Source: a virus. Taken from it: a stretch of DNA of 52,446 bases. The first letter of the stretch is position 1. Every line of letters begins with the position of its first letter. Location: IMG/VR virus record IMGVR_UViG_3300036792_000044, positions 1 to 52,446 of that record, one strand, 5' to 3'. Of this stretch, positions 6,882 to 14,545 are shown one piece after another. The position numbers and the translations under genes are program-made. The notes below the pieces were generated by a model. That model was not told where the DNA came from, did not search any database, and was given only the letters and a program-made list of their open reading frames with translations.

Positions 6882-7280
6882 TCATCTTTCGTGTTGTGCC
6901 GCAGTAACATTGAAACCCGCTGCGACTCGGGCGGTCTGAATGTGCTGTCGTCCAGCATTGGTGATACGTGATACGCCGACCAGTCTCCCATTGCTGCCCA
7001 ACACCTTTCGCTGCTTACCCTCTCTGTCGTATACCCAACAGATCAGGCCCAGCTTGCGCAGGTCCGAGCAGCGGTGCCACCAACAGATACCTTGCTGGCG
7101 CAAACCCGCACGCTCGGCCAGTACCTCGTCGGTGAAAAGTGGTGAGTCAGTGAGTGATACGAGATAGGCTTCGGAAAGTATTGCGAGACAATGGCTTTGC
7201 GCCGTAGTCAGTAACTCGGCTGCAATGTGCGAAGTCTCGGGGTCGTCGCGTCGTACGCGTGGTATGTCGTCAAAGTCCAT
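6882..7280 (-). CDS. Winged-helix-like protein, 132 aa
   Basis: ATG at 7280 follows GGGAGATACC. It begins with RVRRDDPETSHIAAE, a motif shared by actinophage proteins with a C-terminal winged helix (FTDEVLAERAGLRQQG followed by LRKLGLICWV). It is probably a DNA-binding regulator or replication accessory protein. Moderately confident of the fold, not of the role. Confidence 0.65.
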   Translation of the reverse strand: MDFDDIPRVRRDDPETSHIAAELLTTAQSHCLAILSEAYLVSLTDSPLFTDEVLAERAGLRQQGICWWHRCSDLRKLGLICWVYDREGKQRKVLGSNGRLVGVSRITNAGRQHIQTARVAAGFNVTAAQHER

Positions 7281-7301
7281 GGTATCTCCCAGGTTTGAGA
7301 G

Positions 7302-7350
7302 GGCACGGTGTCGCCGGATTGGAGACAAAGCCATACAGCGACACCGTGCC
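7302..7350 (-). other. Intergenic hairpin, 13-bp perfect stem
   Basis: GGCACGGTGTCGC pairs exactly with GCGACACCGTGCC over a 23-nt loop, between the stop at 7356 and the start at 7280. The loop carries ATTGGAGACAAA on the plus strand, i.e. an inverted copy of the leader end that precedes genes at 10.5-14.5 kb. No T-run. Confidence 0.7.
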
Positions 7351-7355
7351 GGTCC

Positions 7356-7616
7356 TCATGAGAACGCCGCCCCGTAAATCTCTTGCGCGGCAAGCATTCT
7401 CGTGGTCATCAGGGCTAGGCCCATTGCCATATTCATGACAGCGTCGATCTTGTCGGGCGATTCGGCGTAGGCGTCGAGGACGATGCACGCCAACCCTACG
7501 GTATGTTGCGCATTCGTCTCGTCGGAATGGCGTGCGCGCCTTTCCTTTTCGACTGCCAGCAGCCGGTCGATGTACTCGCCCGTGGCGGCAACGTCTGCGT
7601 TGCATCCGGCGCACAT
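7356..7616 (-). CDS. Hypothetical protein, 86 aa
   Basis: ATG at 7616 overlaps the previous stop (TGATG). A CAGC pair near the N-terminus, then a helical protein with Met-rich C-terminal helix (DAVMNMAMGLALMTTRM). Function unknown. Confidence 0.75.
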   Translation of the reverse strand: MCAGCNADVAATGEYIDRLLAVEKERRARHSDETNAQHTVGLACIVLDAYAESPDKIDAVMNMAMGLALMTTRMLAAQEIYGAAFS

Positions 7617-8158
7617 CAGGACACCACCAGTTTCGCACGGCGTGCCAATTGCGTTGCGCGCCACAGCCTGTGGCCCGGTATCTTCTCAACCAGACCCGCA
7701 GACTTGAGTGCCTGTATACGGGACGCGACGATAACCTGCGGGATGCCGAGCAACTGTGTAAGCCCGCTGGTACCAACACCTTCGGTGAACAGCATGATCG
7801 CTTCCAGTATCTCATTGTTCTTGCGCGACACTGGAATGTGTTGCGGTGCAACTGAGTCGGATGACTCAGTTAGTACCAGTGACAACACTGGCGCGTCCTC
7901 TTCCAGTTCTGCGAGCCGGTCGGCCGTCACACCGTACGGGTCGAGGTTCGGGCGAGGAACCATCGACGTGCCGTAATCCCCTACGGGATAAGACTTCTCG
8001 TCCGGTGGCCCGCCAACGCGCCACGATGGTGCTGGCGCGTTGACTGCCACGGGTAGGTGCAGACTGCCGACCGGAGTGTTGAGCACTGCGATGGCGATGC
8101 GCAACTCGGCCTCGGTATCGGCCGTAACCGAAACCCCGTCTTTCGCTACGGTATACAT
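7616..8158 (-). CDS. HTH DNA-binding protein with palindrome in linker
   Basis: 180 residues. The C-terminal ~65 residues form a winged helix (NEILEAIMLFTEGVG, SGLTQLLGIPQVIVASRI, LKSAGLVEKI). The N-terminal part is a Pro/Gly-rich region without known domain. Palindrome copy 4 encodes TESSDSV exactly in the linker before the winged helix. A likely transcription regulator; its target is unknown, and the 20-bp palindrome itself is a reasonable but untested candidate. Confidence 0.7.
   Translation of the reverse strand: MYTVAKDGVSVTADTEAELRIAIAVLNTPVGSLHLPVAVNAPAPSWRVGGPPDEKSYPVGDYGTSMVPRPNLDPYGVTADRLAELEEDAPVLSLVLTESSDSVAPQHIPVSRKNNEILEAIMLFTEGVGTSGLTQLLGIPQVIVASRIQALKSAGLVEKIPGHRLWRATQLARRAKLVVS
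7851..7870. repeat. TGAGTC palindrome copy 4
   Basis: ACTGAGTC-GGAT-GACTCAGT, perfect arms, in frame within the linker of the 7616-8158 HTH gene (TESSDSV). Confidence 0.97.
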
Positions 8159-8161
8159 GAG

Positions 8162-8872
8162 TTACCCCGTCATAAGGTCATCGATGATGGACTGCAAACC
8201 CTTGGCAATCTCGCCGAGAGTTTCCATGTTGGCCTTGGCAATTCGCTTGCGCGCACCAGACCACTTGTCCTCTTGCATGAACTCGGTCATTTCAGACCAC
8301 GCGGCGTGCAGGTTCGCCGTCTCGTCATCGAACGCCGTCACGATTTCGGCTGCCGTCATAGGCGCACCCGAATCCTCTTCGTCGTCAACGACTTCCGCGT
8401 CGATGGGTTCCTCGGCCACAATGCCCTTGCCGTTCTTCGGCCGCTCCGCACCGTCGAGAGACGTTACGGTAGCGCCCTCTTCGACTTCCTCGCCGTCGAG
8501 GTCGCGGTCCACCGTTTTCTGCGAGACGTTCAGCGTCCCGGCGATGGCGCGCTGGCTCATACCCTGGCCGGATAGGAACTGCACCAACAACTTTCGGTCC
8601 TCGCGCTCTGGCGCGGCCGGTAGTGCAACGGCGTCCGCTACGTAAGCAGTCCACGACTTGAGGCCGAGCGCTTTGTGAATGTCGCCCTCGCGTGCACGGG
8701 TGAGCAGCGCCGTCAGTTCGTCCACGAGGTCGATCACCTTGTCGCGGGCCTTGACTGCCTGGTCGGACTTGCTGCGAATCTGCTTGTCGAGTCGCTTCGC
8801 CTCCGTCTTGTTCAGCGGCCCAACAACTTCCGCGTCGGCTTCCTCGATCAGTGCCAGATCAGTGGTCGTCAT
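8162..8872 (-). CDS. HTH DNA-binding protein (ParB/Sigma-like HTH)
   Basis: 236 residues. An N-terminal coiled-coil segment (about 15-60) precedes a helix-turn-helix, GMSQRAIAGTLNVSQKTVDR, near residues 105-125, followed by a long acidic linker and a C-terminal helical domain. This layout matches phage HTH proteins often found near replication genes. ATG at 8872 lies inside the end of the upstream gene. It could regulate early transcription or mark a replication or segregation site. Confidence 0.8.
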   Translation of the reverse strand: MTTTDLALIEEADAEVVGPLNKTEAKRLDKQIRSKSDQAVKARDKVIDLVDELTALLTRAREGDIHKALGLKSWTAYVADAVALPAAPEREDRKLLVQFLSGQGMSQRAIAGTLNVSQKTVDRDLDGEEVEEGATVTSLDGAERPKNGKGIVAEEPIDAEVVDDEEDSGAPMTAAEIVTAFDDETANLHAAWSEMTEFMQEDKWSGARKRIAKANMETLGEIAKGLQSIIDDLMTG

Positions 8873-9293
8873 TTCCTGTCTCCATATCCTTATCTAGTTG
8901 CGCCAGAACATCATTGGTGAGTGGCGCGCTCACCAGTCTTGTGATTGCAGCAGCGGCGAATAGCACCGTTGCAAGGTGTCCAATCCCCGGCGCGCTGCGC
9001 TCGGAGTGGGATATGTAACTCTTCATGTAGTCGAAAACGACTGAGGGATCAGTGTTTCCGCCTGCTGTAGCGTACAGTTCCGGCAACTGCGAGCGTATGT
9101 ACGTCAGCAAATTGTCGAGACTGTCGGATGCCTCGGCCCACAACTGTTCTGCACCCTGTATGAGAGCCGGGTTACCGTTGACTTCTGCGAAGTGATCGCG
9201 TGCGGCGTCGTGGTCGGAATACGTTGCGCCGCACTGGCACATCACTGCACCGCTCGGGTACTCAATAGCTATGCCGTGCCGTTGCCTGTTCAT
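8859..9293 (-). CDS. Hypothetical protein with zinc-finger start, 144 aa
   Basis: ATG at 9293 overlaps the previous stop. Residues ~15-35 carry a C-x-C...H...H pattern (CQCGATYSDHDAARDHF). The remainder is a helical domain with an Ala-rich segment near the C-terminus. Function unknown. Confidence 0.75.
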   Translation of the reverse strand: MNRQRHGIAIEYPSGAVMCQCGATYSDHDAARDHFAEVNGNPALIQGAEQLWAEASDSLDNLLTYIRSQLPELYATAGGNTDPSVVFDYMKSYISHSERSAPGIGHLATVLFAAAAITRLVSAPLTNDVLAQLDKDMETGNDDH

Positions 9294-9511
9294 AGCTCGA
9301 ATCCCCTTACAGTGCGGGTGATTCCAAGGGACTTGGCAGCAGCGGACGCGTTGAGTGCGTCGACAACCTGCTGTCCCCACTCGGGTTCGCGCATCGCTCC
9401 GATTATGTCTGGCACTTCCTCCCAACGCATTTCGGTGATCATGCGAACGTACACCTGGTCGTCGTCGCCGTCGTAAACCTCGATCTTGAGGAACTGAGTC
9501 ATGTGACTCAC
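9290..9511 (-). CDS. Hypothetical protein, 73 aa; start inside palindrome
   Basis: Two possible starts: GTG at 9511, which overlaps the upstream stop (GTGTGA), or ATG at 9502; both lie in palindrome copy 5. The protein is small and acidic with an alpha/beta profile (FLKIEVYDGDDDQVYVRM). Function unknown. Confidence 0.7.
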   Translation of the reverse strand: MSHMTQFLKIEVYDGDDDQVYVRMITEMRWEEVPDIIGAMREPEWGQQVVDALNASAAAKSLGITRTVRGFEL

Positions 9512-9512
9512 A
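9493..9512. repeat. TGAGTC palindrome copy 5
   Basis: ACTGAGTC-ATGT-GACTCACA; the right arm's last two bases differ. It spans the translation start of the 9290-9511 gene and abuts the stop of the one before. Confidence 0.9.
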
Positions 9513-9744
9513 CCGCCGCTAGGAACGGATGGTCGACATTACCCTTGCGTGCAGTCACCAACGCGTCGAACAGGCGGATGGTGGACTCTTCGCTCGGGCA
9601 ATGTATTTCGATGCCGGTATGCCTGCCGCCGATGACGCGTATGACGTAGTGCATACCGTCGCCCTCGGGGTGATGCTCGGCCACAATGCTTTCGGTGCAA
9701 CGCTGGTAGCAGCGTATAAGTTGCTCGGGGTTTGCGAATGGCAT
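9508..9744 (-). CDS. Hypothetical protein, 78 aa
   Basis: ATG at 9744 follows CAGGAGACAAAGCATC, a good ribosome binding site. A small beta-strand protein (YVIRVIGGRHTGIEIHC). It is the first gene after the terminator at 9915-9947, so it should head the early operon. Function unknown. Confidence 0.75.
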   Translation of the reverse strand: MPFANPEQLIRCYQRCTESIVAEHHPEGDGMHYVIRVIGGRHTGIEIHCPSEESTIRLFDALVTARKGNVDHPFLAAV

Positions 9745-9914
9745 GATGCTTTGTCTCCTGTTTGGTCGTCTGCGTGTGACGGTACGCGCAGGGTCCGACA
9801 AAGCAAGCGCTTTGAACCCGGCGATCCCAAAGGTGTGGGTACACCTAGTGATTCAGCCGGTACCGTAGCTGCGCTCAGATGCCCATTGCTGCCGCTCAGA
9901 TCGATTCTGGGCAC
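9745..9914 (-). promoter_or_regulatory. Gap expected to hold the early promoter
   Basis: 170 bases between a terminator and the first early gene. An inverted repeat CAAAGC-AAGC-GCTTTG (9799-9814) may be an operator. I find no convincing -35/-10 pair, so the promoter is inferred from layout only. Confidence 0.4.
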
Positions 9915-9947
9915 AAAAAAACCCCGACAGGACGAATCCTGCCGGGG
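9915..9947 (-). terminator. Intrinsic terminator
   Basis: Read on the minus strand: an 11-bp stem (CCCCGGCAGGA / TCCTGTCGGGG, one wobble), a TTCG loop, then seven T. It lies 20 bases past the ribbon-helix-helix gene and ends the 15.0-10.0 kb operon. Confidence 0.93.
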
Positions 9948-9967
9948 TCAATTTGTGTTCGTCTCCC

Positions 9968-10150
9968 TTAGCGCTTACGCGCCTGCATTCCGTTGGCTAC
10001 CGTAGGTTTCCGTGGTCTGCTGTAGACCGTGAGCCACATACGAACCAGGTTCGATATGTTCGTGCCGTCGCGCTTCGCTTGCGCTGTCGCACTGTCCCAC
10101 AGTTCATCATCGATGCGAATGTTTCGCGTCTTAGTTCCCTTGCCGGGCAT
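9968..10150 (-). CDS. Ribbon-helix-helix DNA-binding protein
   Basis: 60 residues. A beta-strand TRNIRIDDELW followed by two helices (DSATAQAKRDGTNISNLVRM) is the Arc/CopG/MetJ ribbon-helix-helix pattern, flanked by a basic N- and C-terminus. Such proteins bind inverted or tandem repeats as dimers. As the last gene of the operon it is the best candidate regulator for the phage's palindromic sites, although which site it binds cannot be read from sequence. ATG at 10150 follows GAAAGGATG. Confidence 0.85.
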   Translation of the reverse strand: MPGKGTKTRNIRIDDELWDSATAQAKRDGTNISNLVRMWLTVYSRPRKPTVANGMQARKR

Positions 10151-10183
10151 GATGTTTCATCCTTTCCTTTCCTGAATCCGTTG

Positions 10184-10534
10184 TTACACTTTCATGTTCG
10201 GCGTGGACAGCCATGCGTCGAGTGCGGGCATGTTGGACGGGCACAGGTCGTACACCGCTTCAACGATGATGACCGCCGCGTCGTGCGCCGTGACACCAGA
10301 GCTAAGCGCCGCTGCCGCTTCGGTATTGATGCCCGCCGTACCGTTGGCGCTGGCGTCCGAGCACACTTGATGCCCTACTGCCAGCGTAATCGGCGCGGTG
10401 TAAACACCATGCGCCGCAACGTCATTGATGAACGACGCCTCGTCGGCCTTCGCCGTCTGAGCGAAGCTCATAGCGACCGCCGTGGCAGCGCCCGCGATTG
10501 CGCAGACAATGCCAGACCTCTTGTAGTTCTTCAT
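10184..10534 (-). CDS. Secreted DUF732-like protein
   Basis: 116 residues. Signal peptide (MKNYKRS, then a hydrophobic Ala-rich stretch, cleavage near AKA-D). The mature part is helical with two spaced cysteines (QVCSD and YDLCP) and the D-x2-F-x2-D-V start typical of DUF732, a family of small exported mycobacterial proteins. A host-derived gene retained by the phage is plausible. ATG at 10534 is preceded by GATTGGAGACGAAAC, the same leader end as its upstream neighbours. Confidence 0.7.
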   Translation of the reverse strand: MKNYKRSGIVCAIAGAATAVAMSFAQTAKADEASFINDVAAHGVYTAPITLAVGHQVCSDASANGTAGINTEAAAALSSGVTAHDAAVIIVEAVYDLCPSNMPALDAWLSTPNMKV

Positions 10535-10611
10535 GTTTCGTCTCCAATCTGTTGTGTTTCGGACTGAGTTGTCCAGCGGCTCAGCCTCTTACGAGGCTGG
10601 CCTAGTACTAC
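10535..10611 (-). repeat. Leader element, degenerate copy
   Basis: Keeps the GATTGGAGAC end before the DUF732-like gene. Its hairpin is CAGCCTC/GAGGCTG (10582-10599, 4-nt loop), different in sequence from other copies but in the same place between stop and start. Confidence 0.6.
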
Positions 10612-10824
10612 TCAGTGCGTTCTCTTGTGCGCCTTGAGCCACGCGCCGAAGTCAATCAGCGTGTGCCCCTTGGCTTTCGCGTGTTCCACGTCCCCGGCAT
10701 ATGCGCCGGTTAGTTCCTCGAATGCCTGCTCCTGCCGCCATCGTTCGATACGGTAGGACGCGACGAGGTCGGCGTGAGCCGGTGAGCAAGACCTGTGGCG
10801 CGTACTGCATGGCGTGAAAGTCAT
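10612..10824 (-). CDS. Hypothetical protein, 70 aa
   Basis: Start ATG at 10824 is chosen because GATTGGAGACAGCA lies directly upstream, as in its neighbours. Two cysteines near the N-terminus, then an amphipathic helical body ending LIDFGAWLKAHKRTH. Function unknown; part of the AAA+ ATPase operon. Confidence 0.75.
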   Translation of the reverse strand: MTFTPCSTRHRSCSPAHADLVASYRIERWRQEQAFEELTGAYAGDVEHAKAKGHTLIDFGAWLKAHKRTH

Positions 10825-10912
10825 TGCTGTCTCCAATCGTTGGCTTGTCTCTTCAGTGGGGAGGGAACCACCCTAACCCAGACCCGCTGCACCGCAGCGG
10901 GTTTCGACTATC
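10825..10912 (-). repeat. Structured leader element, copy A
   Basis: Between the stop at 10913 and the start at 10824. First hairpin ACCCGCTGC-acc-GCAGCGGGT (10882-10902); second, weaker hairpin from GGG/AGGG paired with CCCT/CCC; then the conserved spacer and the Shine-Dalgarno GATTGGAGAC. Confidence 0.9.
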
Positions 10913-11251
10913 TCAGTGTGTCGACCATGTCTGGCCTCCGTCGTGTGAGTGCACGCCACGGGCCAGCGCTGCACGGTCAACGGCCTTACCCGCCAACATT
11001 TCTTGGCGTTGCAGGTTCATCTTGGCAGCAGCGCTACCAGACCGTGTGATGGTCCGGTAGATGCACGCGTCGGAGATACCGTCGCGGTCGCTGTCGGACA
11101 GCCCGAGGAACGTAACCGCTCCCTGTGGGCCAACTTTCAGCTTCAACCGGCCGCTTGAAATGAGCTTGTCAATCTGGCTCATTCGCTTGCGTACCTCTTC
11201 CTTGCGCTGCGCGAGCGTTTGGCGAGGCTTCAGCATTGTGTCGCATACCAT
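10913..11251 (-). CDS. Hypothetical protein of the AAA+ operon, 112 aa
   Basis: ATG at 11251 follows GATTGGAGACAAA. A helical N-terminus (RKEEVRKRMSQIDKLISSG) is followed by a compact domain with LKVGPQGAVTFLG and SDACIYRTI, ending HSHDGGQTW. The SDSDRDGISDAC stretch is Asp-rich and could bind metal. No family assigned with confidence. Confidence 0.75.
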   Translation of the reverse strand: MVCDTMLKPRQTLAQRKEEVRKRMSQIDKLISSGRLKLKVGPQGAVTFLGLSDSDRDGISDACIYRTITRSGSAAAKMNLQRQEMLAGKAVDRAALARGVHSHDGGQTWSTH

Positions 11252-11332
11252 TTTGTCTCCAATCGTTGTGGCAGTCTCTTCAGTGAGGGAATGCCAATCC
11301 CTCAGACCTGGTGCTAGGCACCAGGTTTCGAC
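11252..11332 (-). repeat. Structured leader element, copy B
   Basis: The first hairpin is ACCTGGTGC-tag-GCACCAGGT (11306-11326): both arms differ from the other copies yet pairing is exact, a compensatory change. The second hairpin is GAGGGA-atgccaa-TCCCTC (11285-11303 region). Same Shine-Dalgarno. Confidence 0.92.
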
Positions 11333-12070
11333 TTATCCGGCGAGGTCTATGTTCCTGCCGTTCTTCGGTCGCACGTACTCGACACCGCCGCTATTCTCGA
11401 TGTCGAGGAACTGCACGCGTGCCATCTTCAGACGCGTAAGCGCTTGCCGGTCAACCTCTTTCGCAGCAGCTTGACCAACCTGGCTCATCTTGTCTGCCAC
11501 CTGGCGAGACGCCTTAATGGCTGCTTGCAACCTCGGCGTTGCCTCCGGTGACAGCACCTTGCCGACCTGCGTTAGCTTGTTCGCGTTGTCTCGAATCATC
11601 TTGGGGTCCAACGCTTTAACGCCTGCCTGCATACCGTCCACCAACTGGCGTACCTCGCTGGCGATGGCACGAACCGTCTCCACGTCATCCTGAGCTATGC
11701 GACCAGTGATGACGTAGAACGAGATTCGCGTTGTCCGCGCCGTGGCGTTGAACTCGTCGGCAAGCCTGCGGGCCTCTTCGACGGCCTCTCGCAAATCTTC
11801 CTCTTTGTTGTTGGGGCAGATAAGCGAGTTGCTGAAAGCTGTTGCTACGCAATGCTTCAGGATTAGGCCACGAATCTTGGTCCGCTGCTTGATGGCTGCC
11901 TCTTGCTCGTCAACGTCGTTGACTTGCTTGCGAGTGTGAATGTCGGTTACCTCGGTACGGTCCATCCGCACCACGTCTCGGTCGATGTCGTGGTACGACA
12001 CATTGCCCTTAACGCTGGTGAACATCGACACCAACAGGCCAGGGCGCAGGGTGTGAAATTCCATTGTCAT
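11333..12070 (-). CDS. Hypothetical protein of the AAA+ operon, 245 aa
   Basis: ATG at 12070 follows GGAGACAAAC. Largely helical; residues ~130-215 are probably a long coiled region (ASEVRQLVDGMQAGVKALD, IKASRQVADKMSQVGQAA). The N-terminal ~60 residues are more strand-like. It lies directly downstream of the ATPase and may be its substrate or partner, an inference from position alone. Confidence 0.8.
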   Translation of the reverse strand: MTMEFHTLRPGLLVSMFTSVKGNVSYHDIDRDVVRMDRTEVTDIHTRKQVNDVDEQEAAIKQRTKIRGLILKHCVATAFSNSLICPNNKEEDLREAVEEARRLADEFNATARTTRISFYVITGRIAQDDVETVRAIASEVRQLVDGMQAGVKALDPKMIRDNANKLTQVGKVLSPEATPRLQAAIKASRQVADKMSQVGQAAAKEVDRQALTRLKMARVQFLDIENSGGVEYVRPKNGRNIDLAG

Positions 12071-12157
12071 GTTTGTCTCCAATCGGTTTGGCTTGTCTCT
12101 TCAGTGAGCAGGGAGCCACCCTAACTCAGACCCGCTGCTAGGCAGCGGGTTTCGACA
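12071..12157 (-). repeat. Structured leader element, copy C
   Basis: First hairpin CCCGCTGC-tag-GCAGCGGG. Second hairpin GAG/AGGG with CCCT/CTC, where copies A and D have GGG/CCC in the outer stem, again a compensated change. Shine-Dalgarno GATTGGAGACAAAC. Confidence 0.92.
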
Positions 12158-13735
12158 TCACACCAGATCAAGCTGGCGTCCGCGCTTGCGCGCCGTGCTG
12201 GTGTCCGCTGCGGCAGCGCTGGTCGCCGGGCGAGCACGCCCGAGCCAGAACTCCCGCAGACGTTCGATCTTCTCGAACGCTGACTTCGCCAGTGGCACAA
12301 CCGTTTTCGCTGCTTCGAGCAGGTCGTCGGTTGTGACCTCACGTGCGCCATCGTTGAACGCCGCGAACATTGCATCCGGTACCAGAGCAGCTAGCTCAGC
12401 GCCGGTAAACAAGTCCGTTGCTTCGCTGATAGCTGCCAGGTTGACATCTGCACTGCTCCGACCGTGCGCCTTCAGCGCGGCCGTCGTAATGCTGGCACGC
12501 TCGCCAGGTGTAGGCAGGTCAACCCACCACACCTCGTCAAAACGTCCCTTGCGCAACAACTCTGGCGGTAGCTTCTCGGCATTGTTGGCGGTCGCGATAA
12601 CGAACGCCTCACCTTGCCGGTCTTGCATCCACGAGAGGATGGCACCGAGCGCATCCGCACTCACGCCACCGTCGGCCGAACCCGAAGTTGCACCCTCAAG
12701 CGCCTTTTCGATTTCGTCCAACCAGACAACGCAGCGGCCGATAGCCTCGATGACGCCTAATGCCTTGCGCAAGTTGCCCTCTGACTCACCAACGTACTTG
12801 GACTTGAGCGCACCCAGGTCCAAGCGCAGCAGCGGAACGCCCCATGCCGTAGCAATTGCCTTGGCAGTCAACGACTTTCCGCAACCGGGAACGCCGACGA
12901 GCAGCGCACCCTTGGGAGCTGGCAGACCGTACTCTCTGGCAGCCGGTGAGTACGCGCTCGCACGCGACACCAACCATGCCTTCAGATTGTCAAGTCCGCC
13001 AACGGCTTCCAGCCCGCCCGGTATCGGGTCGAACCATTCGATGACACCCTCACGCGCAACCACTCGTTTCTTTTCGGCGGCGACGAGCGCGGAGTCAATC
13101 TTGAAAGCCTGCACCAGCGACCGGGCAAAGGTGGCTTGCGCCTCTTCGCCCGAAAGGCCAACCGCCGCATCGATTGCGGAGTCACGAGAACCGTTGGACA
13201 ACTTCTCAATTCGAGGGTCGTCTTGGTACGGCTCCATGGTGTCGTCCAGTAGCTCTGCAATTTCCTCGCGGTCGGGCAGAGGCCACTCGATAACCGTTGT
13301 GTGGTTGGCTAATTCGGCCGGTACATCTTTTGTTGGTGAGATCACGATGATGGCTTGCGCGTCATCTTGGTCCTTGGCGGGAAGCTGGCGAGCCAGATTC
13401 CTCAAGCGCCGCAAGGGCATTGCGCCCTGCGGGCCGGTGAGCCACACGGGTAAGTCCCGCATGATCCACACGCCACGCTCGCCGGACTTCTCCCCGATAG
13501 CTGTGAAAGCTGCGTCGGGGTCACCCTCGGCATTACCGTAGGTGTTCAACGGCTTTCCAGCCATTGTGGTGAATCCTGCTGCGATGTCCCATGTTTGAGC
13601 AAGGTAACCTGCATTGGCAGCCGCTTGGAAGAGGTACTGTTCTACACGTGCCTCTTCGCGAGTCACTACCCACAGCAACGGGTTACGTGCGCGGAGTAGT
13701 GCAGCGATGTCCAGGGTTACATCTTGTGATTTCAT
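12158..13735 (-). CDS. AAA+ ATPase, Ycf46-like
   Basis: 525 residues; ATG at 13735 chosen from the GATTGGAGACAAA directly upstream. The N-terminal ~230 residues match the degenerate ATPase-like region of Ycf46 proteins (LLRARNPLLWVVTREEARV). The AAA+ core has Walker A GVPGCGKS (281-288), Walker B VVWLDEIEK (336-344), sensor ATANN (381-385) and an Arg finger in RKGRFDE (395-401). LDLGALKSKYVGESE is the Ycf46 pattern. These are remodelling ATPases of poorly known function. The C-terminal tail is disordered and basic. It is the central enzyme of this seven-gene operon. Confidence 0.88.
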   Translation of the reverse strand: MKSQDVTLDIAALLRARNPLLWVVTREEARVEQYLFQAAANAGYLAQTWDIAAGFTTMAGKPLNTYGNAEGDPDAAFTAIGEKSGERGVWIMRDLPVWLTGPQGAMPLRRLRNLARQLPAKDQDDAQAIIVISPTKDVPAELANHTTVIEWPLPDREEIAELLDDTMEPYQDDPRIEKLSNGSRDSAIDAAVGLSGEEAQATFARSLVQAFKIDSALVAAEKKRVVAREGVIEWFDPIPGGLEAVGGLDNLKAWLVSRASAYSPAAREYGLPAPKGALLVGVPGCGKSLTAKAIATAWGVPLLRLDLGALKSKYVGESEGNLRKALGVIEAIGRCVVWLDEIEKALEGATSGSADGGVSADALGAILSWMQDRQGEAFVIATANNAEKLPPELLRKGRFDEVWWVDLPTPGERASITTAALKAHGRSSADVNLAAISEATDLFTGAELAALVPDAMFAAFNDGAREVTTDDLLEAAKTVVPLAKSAFEKIERLREFWLGRARPATSAAAADTSTARKRGRQLDLV

Positions 13736-13819
13736 TTTGTCTCCAATCGGTTTGGCTTGTCTCTTCAGTGGGGAGGGAGCCACCCTCGCCCAGACCCGCT
13801 GGCTCGCAGCGGGTTTCGA
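13736..13819 (-). repeat. Structured leader element, copy D
   Basis: Precedes the AAA+ ATPase gene. First hairpin CCCGCTG-gctcg-CAGCGGG, second GGG/AGGG with CCCT/CCC. Shine-Dalgarno GATTGGAGACAAA. Confidence 0.92.
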
Positions 13820-14239
13820 CTAGCAGTCGCAGCACTCGACGGGCGTAATCGGCATGATCGCCGAGCCGATGTCGATGTGTGCTGTCTTGGGGAATTCCTC
13901 GTAAAACGATTCTTTCCCAAGGTATTTCGCGTATGCGGTGCGAACCTTGGCGTCGGGGTTGATATTGAATACCTCGATCAACACGTCTCGGTAGACGTGC
14001 CAGCACACCGCAGCGACCCTACGCTCGCCGCTCCATTTAATGGAGCGTTTCTGCCCTGGCGCTAACTCTTCGACGGGTAATCCCATACCGTAGCCAGTGA
14101 CCTTGAGCTTCACCGTTGCGCGAAAGCGCTTGGGAGAGTAGGTGGTTCCGAAGTCTGCCCGTAGGTTGTCCGCGTACAGTGCGCCAGCTTTCGCGACGGC
14201 CTGCTCGAATTCCCCTGTGGTGATTCCGGTTATCTGCAT
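13820..14239 (-). CDS. Hypothetical protein of the AAA+ operon, 139 aa
   Basis: ATG at 14239 follows GATTGGAGACAAC. A mixed alpha/beta protein ending in a CCDC cysteine cluster that could bind metal. Contains AVCWHVYRDVLIEVF and KTAHIDIGSAIMP. No family recognised. Confidence 0.78.
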   Translation of the reverse strand: MQITGITTGEFEQAVAKAGALYADNLRADFGTTYSPKRFRATVKLKVTGYGMGLPVEELAPGQKRSIKWSGERRVAAVCWHVYRDVLIEVFNINPDAKVRTAYAKYLGKESFYEEFPKTAHIDIGSAIMPITPVECCDC

Positions 14240-14320
14240 GTTGTCTCCAATCGTTGTGGCAGTCTCTTCAGTGAGGGAATGCCAATCCCTCAGACCCGCT
14301 GTCTCGCAGCGGGTTTCGAC
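14240..14320 (-). repeat. Structured leader element, copy E
   Basis: First hairpin CCCGCTG-tctcg-CAGCGGG; second GAGGGA-atgccaa-TCCCTC, identical to copy B. Shine-Dalgarno GATTGGAGACAAC. Confidence 0.92.
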
Positions 14321-14545
14321 TTAAAACATGTGAACGGTTACCACGTATTCGTTCTCACCCTTGGCACCGCGCAAGCGCAGCGCACGAATGAGACCGTGGT
14401 CCATACCATCGAATTCGTCATCGTAGACAACAGCGCTCGCGGTGTTGATTGCCCGCGTGCAGAAGTTGTTTGCTTCCATCTCCGACGCGACACTCTTGGT
14501 CTTGGTCTGGTAGGTGGTCTGCGACTGCATCGTGATCTGGTACAT
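14321..14545 (-). CDS. Hypothetical protein of the AAA+ operon, 74 aa
   Basis: First gene of the operon. ATG at 14545 follows GATTGGAGACAAT. A small protein rich in polar residues, ending in a strand-like KGENEYVVTVHMF. Function unknown. Confidence 0.75.
   Translation of the reverse strand: MYQITMQSQTTYQTKTKSVASEMEANNFCTRAINTASAVVYDDEFDGMDHGLIRALRLRGAKGENEYVVTVHMF

Noticed and set aside
7141-7160. Degenerate TGAGTC palindrome (GTGAGTCAGTGAG)
   Set aside because: Only the left half matches; no inverted arm.
9555-9914. GTG-started minus-strand frame right after the terminator
   Set aside because: It overlaps the better supported gene at 9508-9744 out of frame and lacks protein-like composition.
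9968-10150. Immunity repressor
   Set aside because: The ribbon-helix-helix protein could be a regulator, but no integrase, partition genes or lysogeny switch layout supports calling it an immunity repressor.
10561-10585. Degenerate TGAGTC palindrome near ACTGAGTTGTCC
   Set aside because: The right half does not pair; the real hairpin there is CAGCCTC/GAGGCTG.
12186-13541. Plus-strand open frame of ~450 codons opposite the AAA+ ATPase
   Set aside because: A shadow of the ATPase gene: Ser/Arg-rich, without ribosome binding site.
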